Assembly: GCA_029959085.1 (NCBI GenBank) | Contig: JARWIR010000031.1 | Coordinates: forward strand, 5,952,001 to 6,016,000 | Direction of reading: 5' to 3' | DNA length: 64,000 bases | Source: Nemophila menziesii | Lineage: Eukaryota; Streptophyta; Magnoliopsida; Boraginales; Hydrophyllaceae | Position numbers and translations under genes: made by a program | Notes under the pieces: generated by a model | Databases searched by the model: none | Told to the model about the DNA's origin: nothing | The model's input: only the letters and a program-made list of their open reading frames with translations | In this document: positions 23,576-36,028 of the stretch, piece by piece | Layout of the letters: each line of letters opens with the position of its first letter | How positions within the stretch are numbered: position 1 is the stretch's first letter

Positions 23576-23879
23576 GTAATCTTGAATGCTAAAAATAATG
23601 ATTTTTCTTTTTTAGTTAATAATCAACCGTTTTTCATTCCTGCTGAAAATACATCATAACATTATAACCAAAATACTATAACCAAAACATTTAACAATTT
23701 TAACAATCAAATTTAAAACTGCTCAATCTCAATACAAAATAAAATGATAAGGTACTTCTCTAATTTATTTCGTAACCACTCGTGACTACAATTTCCTCAT
23801 CACTATAAATGTTTATAGGTTCCTCTAATTGTATATTTGTGTACTCGTCCCATGTGTTCTTAAATATCTTATCGTCATA

Positions 23880-26800
23880 GTCAATAAACTGTCTCGGTCT
23901 CCTTCCAGTTGTCAAGCTTAATCGTGATAATCTGTCTCCGTGTTAACCAAAAGAATGGTGATTAGATCTTTGTCAGCAGATTTTGATTCTGCACCCTATA
24001 ACTCTGGACTCCATCCGTGCGGATCATTAATTTCCCAAACGACTTTCCACCCTTTTATTGTTTCCCTTGCATTAAATTCATCGATGTAAAACATTTTTTT
24101 GGCTTGGGTGGTTAAAATGTAAGACTCATCCCCCCGCCAAAAAGAAGTTGTATAACTAATGGTTACCCCATGTTATGTCTTCATATTTTTTCGTATTATA
24201 CCACCTACACTCGAAGAACACAACAAAACAATCACCATCAAATGTAACTTCCACAATTTTGACTAGCTCACCGTAAAACGTTACCCCATTATATATGGTA
24301 TATACTCTGTAATCTTTATTCACCTTTTTTTCTCCCTTTTCACGAGTACTCCATTTGACACCTTTCATAACACATGAATCGAATCTATAACCCGATCCAT
24401 GAGACATGCTTGCCAACTAAAAAATCTCAGGGGTAGCTAATGCATCATCAACCTTGTGAATTTCGTAAAAATTCCAACAAGAATAATTATTACTTTGAAT
24501 ATAGTTGTATATTATTTAAAAAACTAGATGGTATATACCTTCTCCATAAACCACTCCCAACACATCTCTCGGGGAATCCTCTCTATATCAATATCAGGGA
24601 CTGGTAGCATGGATTTATGGTAACTACATTTCAAGAATAGAGTAAGGAATTTTGGCATTATAAATAAAAAATGAAAATATTGCTACTTACGTCATGTATA
24701 GTTGGATGTAGTTGTAATTAAGGAGGATATACCAGTTGATTTTCTCCTTCTCTTTATGTGGTATAGCACCAAATTTTTTTTCCCAACAGGATTACATTGG
24801 CTCTTAAAAACTGATAGATTTTTATGTTTGGGCACCGTCTCATTGTATCTACCGGGATCGTTGAAATTTGTTCTTTTTTATTTAAGACAACTCGATATGA
24901 ATGTCAATATTCTTCCACAATGTAGCCCTTGCCGATTGAACCCTCCGGCCTAGTCGAGTTTTTAATGTACTCTTTTACCATCTTCAAATACCTTTCAACT
25001 GGGTACATACACCGCATTTGAACCATACTACCTAATAATGCTTCGTCGTATAAGTGTATGGCTAGGTGGATCATTATATCAAAGAAGACGGGAGGCAAAA
25101 TAATTTCTAGCTTGCACATAATTGCAATCACTTCGGCCTTTCCGGCCTCCAATTCTTTCCTACTTAGATTTTACAAACGACCCTGAACATATTAGTTAAC
25201 CCAATTATCAGGCCACTCACCGATTTATCATCTATAAGCTCGTGGATACTAGCCACGAAAAGAAACTACATCATAATGTGACATTCATGTGATTTCATCT
25301 TGATGATCTTTCTCGTATCACTCTAAACGTTAATTCCTCAAACTAGACGTGAAACTATCGGGGAACATTTGTGCATATAACCAATCCAGAAGGACATGTC
25401 GTTTATCCAGTGTCAACACATACTTTGTCCACGGTAGCATCATTTTACCTCGTTTTGGGAACAACCACAACCCTTTCCTGATGCCTATATCTTTCAGATC
25501 CATTCTTATTTTACGTTGTCTTTGTTAATTTTTCCATCAAGGCTCACAACTGTACCGAGCAGACTATCACACACATTCTTCTCACAATGCATAACATCAA
25601 TGTTGGGTTTCAACCATTTTCTGACCAATAAGGCAAACGATAAAAAGTACTCTTTTTCTAAACTCACGAGGACCTATTTTCTTCGTTGCCTTGCCACGAA
25701 AATCCTTTTCTTCATTGAGAAACGCAATAGGAAACCCATCTAATTGCGTCTGAATATCAACGAGACTATGCTTCCTAGGAGGGCCCCTCTGCTCGGTATA
25801 CGCGTACGTAGGTGTGTCCTTCTCTAAACCGATGTGTCATAGGTAACCACCGTCTGTGAACAAGATAAACCACCCCTTTATTCACCTTCTTTGACGGAGT
25901 AGAACCCATGCATTTTGGGCACGCTAAGTAATCTTGTCCCTGCCAACCTGACGTATATGACCTAATAAAGTAATCATTAGTCGCGGTCAACGAACAAACT
26001 TTCATAGCAAAATCTTGCTTCGTATGAGCATCATACGTAAGGATCTCTGTTTTCCACAACATGTCCAACTCATCTATAACAGGGCAGAGAAAGACATCCA
26101 TATCCTTACTAGGCAGCAAGGCAGCAAGTTGTAGACAGTCAATACAACTGGCCACAAGTTGTAGGAGTTTTGTGCATAGATAATTGACAAAAAACTTATC
26201 TAGGCCCAAGAATATATTTTGAGCTTTACTCGCAACCTCAGGATGTAGCTCTACGAATCTCTTCCAACTATTACCATAGAAAAAATGGTGCAACACATCA
26301 GGATTGATACTTCTTCTGGTATGTTGCCAGATCGTGTCTTTGACGGTGTTCTTCAAATCGTATAGTCGCTGCAACCTCGGTACAATCGGAAATAACAGAG
26401 GTTCTTATGATGTACCTTCTTACCTTTGTTCGGATTTCATATAGATTCACTACATACTTGACACTTCTCAGGGTATTGATTATCCTTGTAATATAAAACA
26501 CAATCATTCAAGAAAATATTGATCGGAGTATACCCCATACCCATACATTTCAAAATTTTGTTGCACTTCTCGTAAGACTCAGGCAAAGTATGATCTTTGG
26601 GGAAAACACAACGCAACAATTCCATGAGTTCGATGAATGATGTGTTAGTCCACTTGTTCTTCACCTTTTCGTGCATTATCTCAAATAACTCATTAATCTA
26701 GATCTTGGGTATAATTTGGTCTCCAACTCAAACAAAGATTCGAAACTACCACTACTTGTATGATTATGTCTCTCATCTCGGTGTCACCCGAATGACCACC

Positions 26801-27082
26801 AACATTGTATGTGGGTCTCAAATCGTCATACACATTCATCATTTCATCTTCTACAATTTGGGCAGGAACTTCCTCATGAATTTCTAAATTTTTACCGCGT
26901 TTTGTCCAAACCTCATACGTGGACAAAAGCCTGTAATTTAGATAGTGTGCCCTAACCTCACTGATAAGAAAACTATGATCATTCGAACAATGATTATACA
27001 AACAAAAAAATAAATCATTAAAACCCTCTTGTTCATCAACAAAATTGATAAATTCTTCCGAACCATTAATATATTCCATCAT
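23880..27082 (-). pseudogene. tnp2: TNP2-like transposase of CACTA 2, broken
   Basis: Minus strand, in order: an N-terminal piece (YEVWTKRGKNLEIHEE, GGHSGDTEMRD, 27082-26693); a conserved segment (LPESYEKCNKILKCMGMGY, 26676-26437); the TNP2 core in a 199-residue open stretch (26374-25775, with KDMDVFLCPVIDELDMLW and SYTSGWQGQDYLACPKC); further frame-broken blocks to about 25200; a DUF4218-like block (MCKLEIILPPVFFDIMIHLA, 25120-24904); a DUF4216 block (SMSHGSGYRFDSCVMKG and FYGELVKIVEVTFDGDC, 24416-24156); and the end segment AKKMFYIDEFNARETIKGWK near 24090. At least six frameshifts or stops. It retains DUF4216, which is mostly missing in CACTA 1. Confidence 0.88.
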
Positions 27083-27539
27083 AACATTATGATTGGATTT
27101 GATCTAACTCTTATCGTTACTCGAAACAACCGTCTATTAATAATTTGATACAACTAACTAATTACAACAATATTTAAAATTAAAAATAGATGTTCATATG
27201 TATATTTTATACCATACAAACCAAATATACAATCATATAACAAGTTTTTAATAACAAAATCATTTCATATCACATGTAATACACAATCATTATAAAGAAA
27301 ACAAATTTTAAAAAGTGTGAATTTTAGCCAATTACCCAATTTTGGAAAGTTTAGGTGGAGAAATTGAAGATTGAGTTGGCCCTACGTGGAAGATGGATTT
27401 GTGAGTGGAGTAAGATGAAGTAATTTATCAATATTAGAACAAAAATTTGTTAAGATTTTGGGAAAATTGTGGAGAGTAATTTTTTTGTGTTTGATTTTTG
27501 TTTTCAAAAATATGCTACACTGCCCATATATACACGTTG

Positions 27540-27869
27540 TCATCATAAGCGACTACATTAAAGTAATCGCCAATGATAGGCATCTAGTCGTTGTTTATAG
27601 TTAACTACGACGATAAAAAATAGTCGCTAATAGAACTGGTCAACAACCACTATGTTTTACAAGAATAAAAACATCAAAATTTAATTAATAACACTAGCGA
27701 CGACTTGTAAACTATTTACGACTACATCGCGTAGTCGCGAATTACAAATGACGTACGCGATGACTTATGTTGTCGAAGACACGTCTTAGTCACGAAAGAC
27801 ATGTATCTAGCGACGACTTGAATGTAGTCGCTAATAAGTTGGTCACTAATGAAGTACAGTGTAGTAGTG
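27540..27869. repeat. CACTA 2 terminal/subterminal repeats
   Basis: More than ten copies of TAGTCGC or GCGACTA variants in both orientations (ATAGTCGCTAATAG, CTAGCGACGACTTG, GCGTAGTCGCGAATT), ending in the terminal repeat GTAGTAGTG at 27861-27869. Confidence 0.85.
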
Positions 27870-28073
27870 TTGTTGTTCTATAAAGTATAATAAATTCGGT
27901 GCCTTTTGAGTGACCAATGTTCCTACAATATTTTGTTGTAAGGAAACTTTTTTAAGATACGTACGTGTATAATACATACGATGGACAAACAATTATATAT
28001 TGCCACGTGTTTAAATGATTTGGTAATTTAATGTAATTTATTAAATTAAGCAATGGTGATTAGTTTTAATATC
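27870..28073. other. Spacer between CACTA 2 and LINE
   Basis: About 200 bases with no recognised feature. ACGTACGTGTAT at 27959 is the only notable word. Confidence 0.3.
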
Positions 28074-29150
28074 ATTTTTTTAATCATCAAATCAAATTTT
28101 ATTAACATGAAAATAAACCTCAAATGTCTTTACAACTTTAGCCTTGTTAAGCATTAAGCCCAACATGGGTTATAATACCTTAAGAAGCTTATATATACAT
28201 TACTCAAACTATTACAATAACTCAGCCCAATAAGCCTAAACTACCACTTGAAATAGCTAATTATTACAAAAGACATTTCTGGCCCAAATCTAGTTTATCT
28301 ACTAACTTGTCAATGCTTTTATTTTTAAATTTCCAAGCTCTTAGCTTCAATTTCACCAGTTGAATAATTCTTCCACTAATAAGATCTTCATTTAGGCCCA
28401 AACCTCCATGTTCTCTATCATTCCTCTACCTCCAAATCAAGTAAATGTATAAAGTAAACATGGTACTTACCACCATTTTATATTCTTCACTTGGCAGTTT
28501 TAGAATCATTTCAACTAACTCCTCAAAGTCACCTGGTATAGTATGAATATCACACTCAATAAACACACTAGTCAGGATTCTTTTTGTGAAAGAACATCAA
28601 AAGAAGAGGTGAATGTGATCTTCTGTTACTGCTTTACAAAATTTACAAAGAGAGTTAATTGTACAACCCCATTCTAACATTCTACTTTTAGTGCTCAGCC
28701 TTTTTTGGAAAGCAAGCCAAGAAATAAAAGCGCATCTTGGAATAGTTGTTTTAGCCCAGACAATTTTAAACCAATTCACTTCCTCAACTTGAACATCAGA
28801 AGTTAAATATAGTAGAGTTTTCTTAAATGAAAACCCCTTTTTAGTGCTTTCTTTCCACACTTTAATATCTTTTACATGTTTTAAACTATAGCTATTGAGA
28901 GTAGGGTGGATTTTACCAATACATGGTGGGAATCTCCACCTGTTTTTGCCATAACAAGCTTCAACTGTCTTGTTGCAATTTAAGTTGCTTCTTTCCTACT
29001 CAATTTTTAGTTTCTCTTGTATACTTGATCCATTTACCCACTTATCCCATATAATGTAAGTGTCTTTACCATTAAACACTTTACGATAAATTAATTTGTA
29101 GGCAATACCTCTTACTTTCATCAATTTCTTCCATATCCATGTGTGTGATT
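28074..29150 (-). pseudogene. 3' end of a LINE (non-LTR retrotransposon), zf-RVT region
   Basis: The minus strand encodes the C-terminal region of a plant L1-type ORF2: WIWKKLMKVRG and GKDTYIIWDKWVNG (29140-29020), then the zinc-binding reverse-transcriptase-associated domain (W-KIVWAKTTIPRCAFISW, then CKFCKAVTEDHIHLFF, 28860-28600), then IYLIWR and LKLRAWKFKNKSIDKL near 28310. Only two stops interrupt it. The 3' end has AATAAA near 28100 and a short A-run (plus-strand T7 at 28075-28081), as expected of a LINE insertion. The RT and endonuclease domains are absent (5' truncation). Confidence 0.85.
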
Positions 29151-29944
29151 GTTACTCATAAATATTATTTTTCTAATAAATATAAATTTATAAATAACAC
29201 TCATACCTATATTTACACATATATACTTATATATTAATCTATATTATAATTACTATTTATTTATTTTTCAATCTCTTAACTATATGATAAACCCACACTA
29301 AATATATAAATTTAAAATCTTGAATAATAAATCGTACAAAATTGTACATAAATTAAATAATATTACAAACTGTAAAGTGTGAACTACAAATTGAAAAAAA
29401 CAACAACGCATAAAACACGAATTACGAAGTATATAAAAGTGATCTACGAACATTACATGAACGAATTATGAACTGTAAATGAGCAAATTACGAACCGTAA
29501 AGGAGCAAAGTACGAATTGAAAGGGAGAGATTTACGAACCATAAAAAGACGAATTACGAATCGTAAAAAATTAAACTACGAACAGTAGATGAGTGAACTA
29601 AAAAATATATAACCTCAAACTATGAACCATAAATGACGGAATTACGAATCTTAAGAAGAGAATTACAAAATTTAAAGGAGGGAACTAAAATTTGATGAAT
29701 CCATTTTTCTAGAGTTTTTGCTTTGACTTCTAGTGATCTTTTTAAATTTTTGGTTGTTCTTCATCTTGTTACCACTCATCTTTGATGTTTCCCTGATTTA
29801 TTGATTCATTAGCTTGTCCCTTTCATACTAGTGTCATCCATTTTCTAAGAGATACATAATTAAAAGACAAAATTACCTCTAATCGTTTTAGAACATAAAT
29901 ACTCTTATATAATAGGTAAGAGTTTAATGTATTCTATATAAAGG
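29151..29944. repeat. AT-rich stretch with degenerate ACGAA repeats
   Basis: Between 29400 and 29700 about 13 diverged units of 20-24 bases occur, of the type AATTACGAACCGTAAAGGAG. The flanks hold no coding sequence I can support. Confidence 0.6.
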
Positions 29945-30026
29945 GATAAATTCCATATTTAATTTTAAAAAAACCCAAAATGATGTCTCAAAAGTATTAA
30001 ATTATATCATAAAACAAGAGATATCA
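29945..30026 (-). repeat. LTR fragment (start of a 3' LTR)
   Basis: Reads on the minus strand TGATATCTCTTG, then GAGACATCATTTTGGGT, the duplicated TGATGTCTC start seen in the other LTRs. The rest of this LTR is missing to the left. A PPT-like AGTTGGGGTCT lies directly to the right (30027-30037), so it was the 3' LTR of a minus-strand element. Confidence 0.7.
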
Positions 30027-30408
30027 AGACCCCAACTCAAAGCATTGTCGCCCAGACAATGTAAGCACAGAAGTAGGAACCAATAATAAACAAGCAATAT
30101 ATAGAAACAAGAAATAGCTCATAAGAAATGTAAATGTAACTTCTTATAAGATTCATGTAAATGTAATAACCCACAATACACTAATCATACAAGTAATGAA
30201 AAATGTTAAAAATCTAAGGAAAGTTAGCTTTGCAATGCAAAAAGATCGGTCTTACTTGGCTTAAAGTGGTGGGTATAGGATGATTATTGATCCTTCCATG
30301 TTGTCTAGTTTTCAACTCACTTTTTTCCTTTCTGCTAAATTGTAACTTAGCCACGTATCTAAATATCACAAGGAATTTTTGGTGATAATGTAAGTTTTGG
30401 GTGAGGTA

Positions 30409-30483
<75 letters not shown>

Positions 30484-31140
30484 GTGAGATTTTAATTATG
30501 TCCTTACTAAACCAAACAAACTAAATGACTAAGAGCATGGATTTTTTCTCATGGAGATATGCTCACTCATCCAATTTTGATACATCACAAATATCCCCAT
30601 ATTCTAAATAAAACGATTCACATCCTCTTTATTTATGATATTTCTATAAATATCACTTGTCAGATTTTTTCCATATTTTTCTTTCATTTTTTCTTTTGGA
30701 GGTCAAGCTTAAATAGAGTTTTTATGTGTGGTTTCATGCTTTCTTCTTTCTTTTTTTTTCAGACATTTTTTCTTTCTTGAATCCAGAAGGAATATAATAA
30801 TGTGCATCGTAATTTAACAGCAATACAAACAAAATACCCTCGGTTATATCCCTTTTCCACGGATATACACCATCTCAAACTCAAGCTCAAAGACGGGTAT
30901 CACGGTTTGAGTGTGGATCATAGGGTAAAGTCCTACAATCTAAGGGGTATAAGCTTTTAATGTGGCTAACAAAGAAAAGTTTTTTTAAGTTTGGAGAGGC
31001 TAAGAGAGATACATAATATTCATTTGGACAAAAATCTAAATAGAACAACATTATCACATTCATTCTCTTCTTCTTGTATCTAGTTTACACTTTCTGAACT
31101 GGAAACAAATTCTATCTATGATTCCGGCACATTATCTGAA
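30027..31140 (-). other. Internal 3' region of an Athila-related element
   Basis: Non-coding sequence homologous to the 3' internal region of the element at 42375-49716 (44115-45060) and, inverted, to 59160-60087. Shared landmarks are TTGTCGCCCAGACAATGTAA by the PPT, the ATATCACAAGGAATTTTTGG block, and the ATCTAAGGGGTATAAGCTTT block. A long AT dinucleotide run interrupts it. Confidence 0.7.
30411..30481. repeat. (AT)n microsatellite
   Basis: About 35 uninterrupted AT units. Confidence 0.98.
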
Positions 31141-31144
31141 CTCT

Positions 31145-31364
31145 CCATCTAATTTTTTCTTCACCAGTCCCTTTAGCTGGGATTGATCATCTTTTTGAAC
31201 TGTTCCCTTAACTGGACTCTCCATCGTCATCTTCTCCTGATTTATTATCATCCCATTCATTATCCGCACTGGGCGAACAATTATCCCCTTCATCATCATC
31301 TTCATCATCCTCTCCTCTGTTTACTACATCATCCAAACTTTTGTCTTTATCCTATTCTTCATGC
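31145..31364 (-). pseudogene. Acidic coding remnant, unidentified
   Basis: The minus strand encodes DKDKSLDDVVNRGEDDEDDD, EGDNCSPSADNEWDDNKSG and EDDDGESS, then a stop. The strong Asp/Glu bias and clean frame over about 45 codons suggest a real acidic C-terminus. It abuts the LTR at 31365 and may belong with the exon pieces at 32930-33630 on the other side. Family not recognised. Confidence 0.35.
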
Positions 31365-32848
31365 TGGTAGGGTGTGATTTAATAATGATAATAAAGATAA
31401 GAACTATTACCCTAACCAATCAAGTTACTCACTGCAAGTATCACAAATCGTATGCAAGTTTAATACTAAGTAAGATTCGTTTGCAGGGACATAGTGTATT
31501 CGAACTGTGAATTAGAAGAAAGTGTAGTAAAGAATAGTTGCGTGAAATAAAAATAAAGTAAAATAAATATGAATAATTATGAAGTGAATGATTAAACTAA
31601 TAACTAATGAAAATAAAATAAATACGTAAGAGTGAGATGAGAGGTATAGCTAAGGTTTGAGTGTACGCACTTATCCTTCTATTTATTATACTAATTATAA
31701 GGGTGATTAAAGCTCTTAGAGTAAGTAGTCAGGATTCTATATTCCTCCTAACCCTCTTCGGGGTCGACTTAGGTGGAAACCTAACAATTACTAGGGGACT
31801 TGGGTAATGGGACTCTGCGCAATGATCGGTATTTAATCTCAAATCCTAGTGAATATCTAGTTAGGCAAGCCCGTCAAGATCACTACCGCACACTAGACGT
31901 TTATGTGGTGTTTCAAGAATTAGACGCCCCTTCTGGGTGACCCTCCAACTGCTATTAATAGGGTAGTCTATACTCGTGTACTAGCAAGAACTACAGTCAA
32001 TATATTAAAGCACATGAAACAAATATAAAAATAAAGAAGCTTAGTCAATTCAAAAAGATTTTTCCCAAACAAAATTAGATAGAAGAAAATAGAATTCAAA
32101 GATTATACATATGCAAAACCCAATCTATGGTATTTTTAGTTCATGCTGGAAAGAAAAAAACTAAAATAAAGATACATACTGTCAACTTGCTTCTCTTGAT
32201 GTTGCTAATTGATACTAAGGACTAATAGTTAAGCAAGGACATGTTTACAATGATAAGAGGTTGTATTTATAGGTGTTTTCTAACCATAGGTCAAAATTTT
32301 GGAGTGAAAGGTAAGTAATTGGAGTCCAAGTCCAATTTAAATTCGTTTCCTAAAATATAGGACATGATAAACACTGCTACTTGTTTTGATCATATCACCT
32401 TCGTTACTGGGCCAAATTTTGCGTACTTTATATCAAAACGATCACAGAGAAAAGATATATCTAACCCTTCAATAGTATCCTCCAAAATCACAGCCGACTT
32501 GTAGTTATCTTCATATTGATCGACATCACTGCAGAACTAGCATATTTATTTGGTAGTTTTTCCTTTCCTATTTCAACTTTGTTTCCTTTTATCTCAAGAT
32601 TTCTCCTGGACCTTCTAACCTTAACTCCTTAGAATTTATTAGGCATCAAATTATATTAAATAGACCTTAAGAGCTTCACAATAACACACAAATTATACCA
32701 AATATGCTCTAAAAGTTATAAATCATTGAATCAAGACATGAATTAAGAATTTATCAAATACCCAGAAAAAATCCCTTAATAATAAATCAAATAAACCTAG
32801 AATGATGTCTCAAACCTAGATTACTATATCACAAATATGGAGACTTAA
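31365..32848 (-). repeat. LTR without recognisable internal partner
   Basis: The plus strand starts TGGTAGGGTGTG (LTR end ...CACACCCTACCA on the minus strand). The far end is GGAGACTTAA, a mutated form of GGAGACATCA. It contains the CACTAGACGTTTATGTGGTG block at 31891 and a TATA-like TATTTATAGG at 32265. There is no PBS at 31350 and no clear target duplication, so it is either a solo LTR with altered ends or a rearranged one. Confidence 0.7.
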
Positions 32849-32929
32849 ATACCCATTACACGTAATGGATAAATACCCATTGCAACAATGATGGGTATGA
32901 ATAAATCACAACATATAAGATCACAATTA

Positions 32930-33630
32930 AATTGATACCAAATACACATCAATCCCTTTTATATATCCTCCATTAATTGGTGACAACCTGATTAAAGTGA
33001 CCCACTTGAAGATCCTTGGGGATTCCTTCCATTTCCCCGGGTCTTTGGATAGGACATCCTCGTAGAATTTAGGTTGTCAAGTAATTTTTTGATGACATTA
33101 TATACTTGATAACATGAACACAAAAAAATTATCAGTTGGGAATAAAAAAATACTAATATATTGCAACTGCACCCTTCAACTCTGCTTCCAATCTCTTCCT
33201 CGCCAATGGCACTAACTCATTACATATGTTAATTAACCAGTCATATCTTTGCAAGTCGTCAAGATGTAGGTTGACTTTCACAACCTACCACTTCAGACAA
33301 GCTGACTTGGATGGGTAGAATATGATTGTAAGGCATGCCATATAATCTAGATACACAAATGAATCAAGGTTTGTTTTTGTAGGTTAGATAAATCCAGAGT
33401 GATTTTTGTGCAAACTTACTTCATTTGTAGAATCTCATTCATGTTCCGGGAATTTGATAGAGAACCATACCATGTCCTTCACAACATTGTTACCGTACCA
33501 ATCTGGTACAGTTCCATCTCTACCCTTTGTTGGAATTATTTTATTAAAGATGATTTATTTTATTAATATCCATCATGTCCATAGGAGAAGTGGAAAAGAC
33601 TATTCGTATGCTAATAGTCCCACATTAGAA
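32930..33630 (-). pseudogene. Unidentified gene fragment with splice sites
   Basis: Three open pieces on the minus strand. First, about 33530-33421: DGTVPDWYGNNVVKDMVWF then SIKFPEHE, a stop and DSTNE, preceded by GGGTAG and followed by a GTAAGT donor. Second, about 33290-33165: VNLHLDDLQRYDWLINICNE then LVPLARKRLEAELKGAVA. Third, about 33065-32945: YEDVLSKDPGKWKESPRIFK then WVTLIRLSPINGG. Residue use is that of a genuine folded protein rather than low complexity. It joins the Athila protease fragment at about 33635. It could be a host gene relic or a fragment captured by a transposon. I could not name it. Confidence 0.45.
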
Positions 33631-33635
33631 TTTGA

Positions 33636-35940
33636 AAAAGAAACCTTTGGAATGGACGCCCTAAAATGATTGGCACATTTTCATCCCCGTTGTAGACAAT
33701 AATAATGAAATCACACTAAAATATAAGGTTACATGCTTTAATGAGCACATCTTCAATTTTCCCCTTAGGATGGGAAATCTGCCATGTGCATCGTCATCGT
33801 AGTGGCTATTGCTTCTCCAATATTCAACTTCTCGAATATTGACCTTCCCCAAGTCACACAAAGCTTTCCCAGTCCATCTCCCACCATTGGAAATCATAAT
33901 GTTAAAACGTCCGAGATCCTTTAATTTCGGAAGCCACTTACTTTGGCATATCAAGCTACACTCCTCCGGTAGACCAGTCATCTCTCCCTCAAAAACTTAC
34001 TTTTTTGGAAAGTACATCCTTCATAAACTTTAGATACTTTGGAATCCCTTGACTAGATTCCACAAACGGAAAATTGATGTGCAACATCTTTACCATGTCT
34101 ATGAACTTCTCGTATTCTTTATCATTGTACTTATCTTGGACACGTGAAGGAAAAGTTGGGGAAGGAATATTCTCACTAACAACTTCTTTTTTCTTTTTCT
34201 GAGCTAACGGTATATTCTCAACATTATCTTTCACGATCACTTCCTCAATTACATCTTCTTCAACCTCCTCTATAACGTCTTCTACTTCTTTGGGCTTAAA
34301 GGTTGACTCTTTTTCTTTCATCTTTGGAAAAGATGGGGAAAATTGCTTCAAACTTCTAAACGCTATCGCATTACACTCCTCGTTCTTTTTTTGGTTCTTG
34401 GTAATTAACCCTGTGGTCTCATATTAAAAAAGTTAGCAATAAGTAATACATGATTTTCGAGCATTTTAAATGTCACGGAGTGTTCATTCATTTTCTCATT
34501 GTTGGACTTCCGCATATCTTGATTGGACTTCAAATTCTTTTGAGTCATCGTCATGGATGAGCTTAAAGTTTGTACAATAGTATTTGATGTACCTTCTTGT
34601 GGATATTCAGGAAGTTCTTTTTGTTGAATGGGCTTTTGGACTCCTTGGAATTTATTTAGAGGGCTTTGGTAATATTTTTTTCCTTGGGGTGTTGTAGATA
34701 ATTTCCTGGATTTTCCGCCCCATTAGGAATTGACCAATTGAAGTTGGGATGATTTTGATTAAGCTGCATATACCCATGACCACCAACATAGCGGTTACCT
34801 CTATTCGATCCAAAATGAAAAAATAGATTCTTGGTTACTTTGACACTCCTCTAAACCTTGATAATTAGCACCACAATTATAACTAACAAAAAATTCTTGA
34901 ACAAATTTTACTTCTTTTTGCTTATTTTGGAATCCTTTAGACAATTTCTTTATTTGACGCTCCAAGGTAGAGAGTTTGATATCTATCACACTATCATGCT
35001 TAACATGTAGCACACCTATATGTTCTTGTGGTACTGGCCAACTCCTTTTAGTATCAATAACCTTCTACATTTCTTGTGCGGCCTGAACCCATTGACACAA
35101 ACTACCACCACCAACATTATCCACTCTACCCTTGCATTTCCATCAAGCCCTTATAAATAAAATGGAGAGTTGCATTAGAGAAGTGCACCCGTGAAGTTGG
35201 CACTTTGCTAACAGTTGTTGATATATAGTCCATGACTCCCCTAAGGTCTCTTCTACATCTTGATTGAAGTTTGCAAGATAAACTTGGTCTTTCATCCTCA
35301 TACTTTTCCCGTGAAAACGATAAAAAAAATATTTTGCTTTAAGTGAATCCCAATAAAGGATAGTCTCGGATGTTTGTCTATCTAGCCACTCACTCGCACC
35401 TCCTGTTAAGAAAATTGGAACATTAAGTAGTACATTTGTTCCCTTGTTACTCCTTGAGTAATGTAGATGCCACATATCAGTATACCTTTGGATAGCACTA
35501 ACCGGATCTTGGTCGTTGGCTCCATTATACTTCCAATAGCTAAGAAATTGATTCAACATACCCATATCGGGCTTAAAACAGGGGCTTATGTAGCTGGATG
35601 GCGATTCCCCAAAGGTTAAACAAGAAAAGGAACTCCAGACTCATGGATGCCTTGCACAAGATGATTAGCTCCATTTGGTGGATTGGCTCCATTCAAGTTC
35701 ACTCCTCATGGAATATTATTTTGAACTTCTTCAGTGGATTAACTCCTTGAGGTTGGTTCACTTGATTCTCATTGGCTTCAAGCCCAGGTGGATGATTAAG
35801 CTTAGCCATTAACTCTCGTACTTTTCTTTCTTTTTCTCTCTTTATCTCTTTCTTTGGTCTCGAAATAGCTTCTCGGGATTCGAGTGCATACACTAAAACT
35901 TGTAAGTCTGAGAAGAGACAAAAACACAAAAATGCCATAA
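33636..35940 (-). pseudogene. gag-pro: Athila-type gag and protease, degenerate
   Basis: Minus strand. The gag start region is at 35938-35800. The gag core is at 35565-35143 (FLSYWKYNGANDQDPVSAIQ, GGASEWLDRQTSETILYWDS and the LGESWTIYQQLL motif), with a linker at 35013-34801. At 34351-33989 lies an acidic Val/Glu-rich stretch, followed by SRVQDKYNDKEYEKFIDMVK and LHINFPFVESSQGIPKYLKF. Protease comes next (LPKLKDLGRFNIMI and KALCDLG near 33930-33850, then after a frameshift HPKGKIEDVLIK and ENVPIILGRPF to about 33640). The usual DTGA-type residue region is altered to CDLGK. Several stops. Cut at its 3' side by unrelated sequence, so reverse transcriptase and integrase are absent. Confidence 0.87.
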
Positions 35941-36000
35941 AACAGATTACAAACTAGACACTTTTACATTAAAACAAAATCACAATAATAGACACAATAA

Positions 36001-36018
36001 TCCCTAGCAACGAATCCA
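36001..36018 (-). other. Primer-binding site (degenerate, tRNA-Asp type)
   Basis: Plus-strand TCCCTAGCAACGAATCCA against the tRNA-Asp 3' end TCCCCGGCAACGGCGCCA; five mismatches. It is placed between gag and an LTR. Confidence 0.65.
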
Positions 36019-36028
36019 TTTTACTTAT

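Larger units (their letters stand above)
23230..27869 (-). mobile_element. CACTA transposon 2 (different family), left end not found
   Basis: The right terminus reads, inverted, CACTACTACACTGTAC at 27869, with a subterminal array of TAGTCGC-type motifs inside it. A TNP2-like gene runs leftwards to about 23880, followed by a second cluster of the same motif and a TATA box, the same order as CACTA 1. No matching CACTACTACACTG end was found to the left, so that side is probably lost or too diverged. The start coordinate given is only the limit of recognisable CACTA material. Confidence 0.8.
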
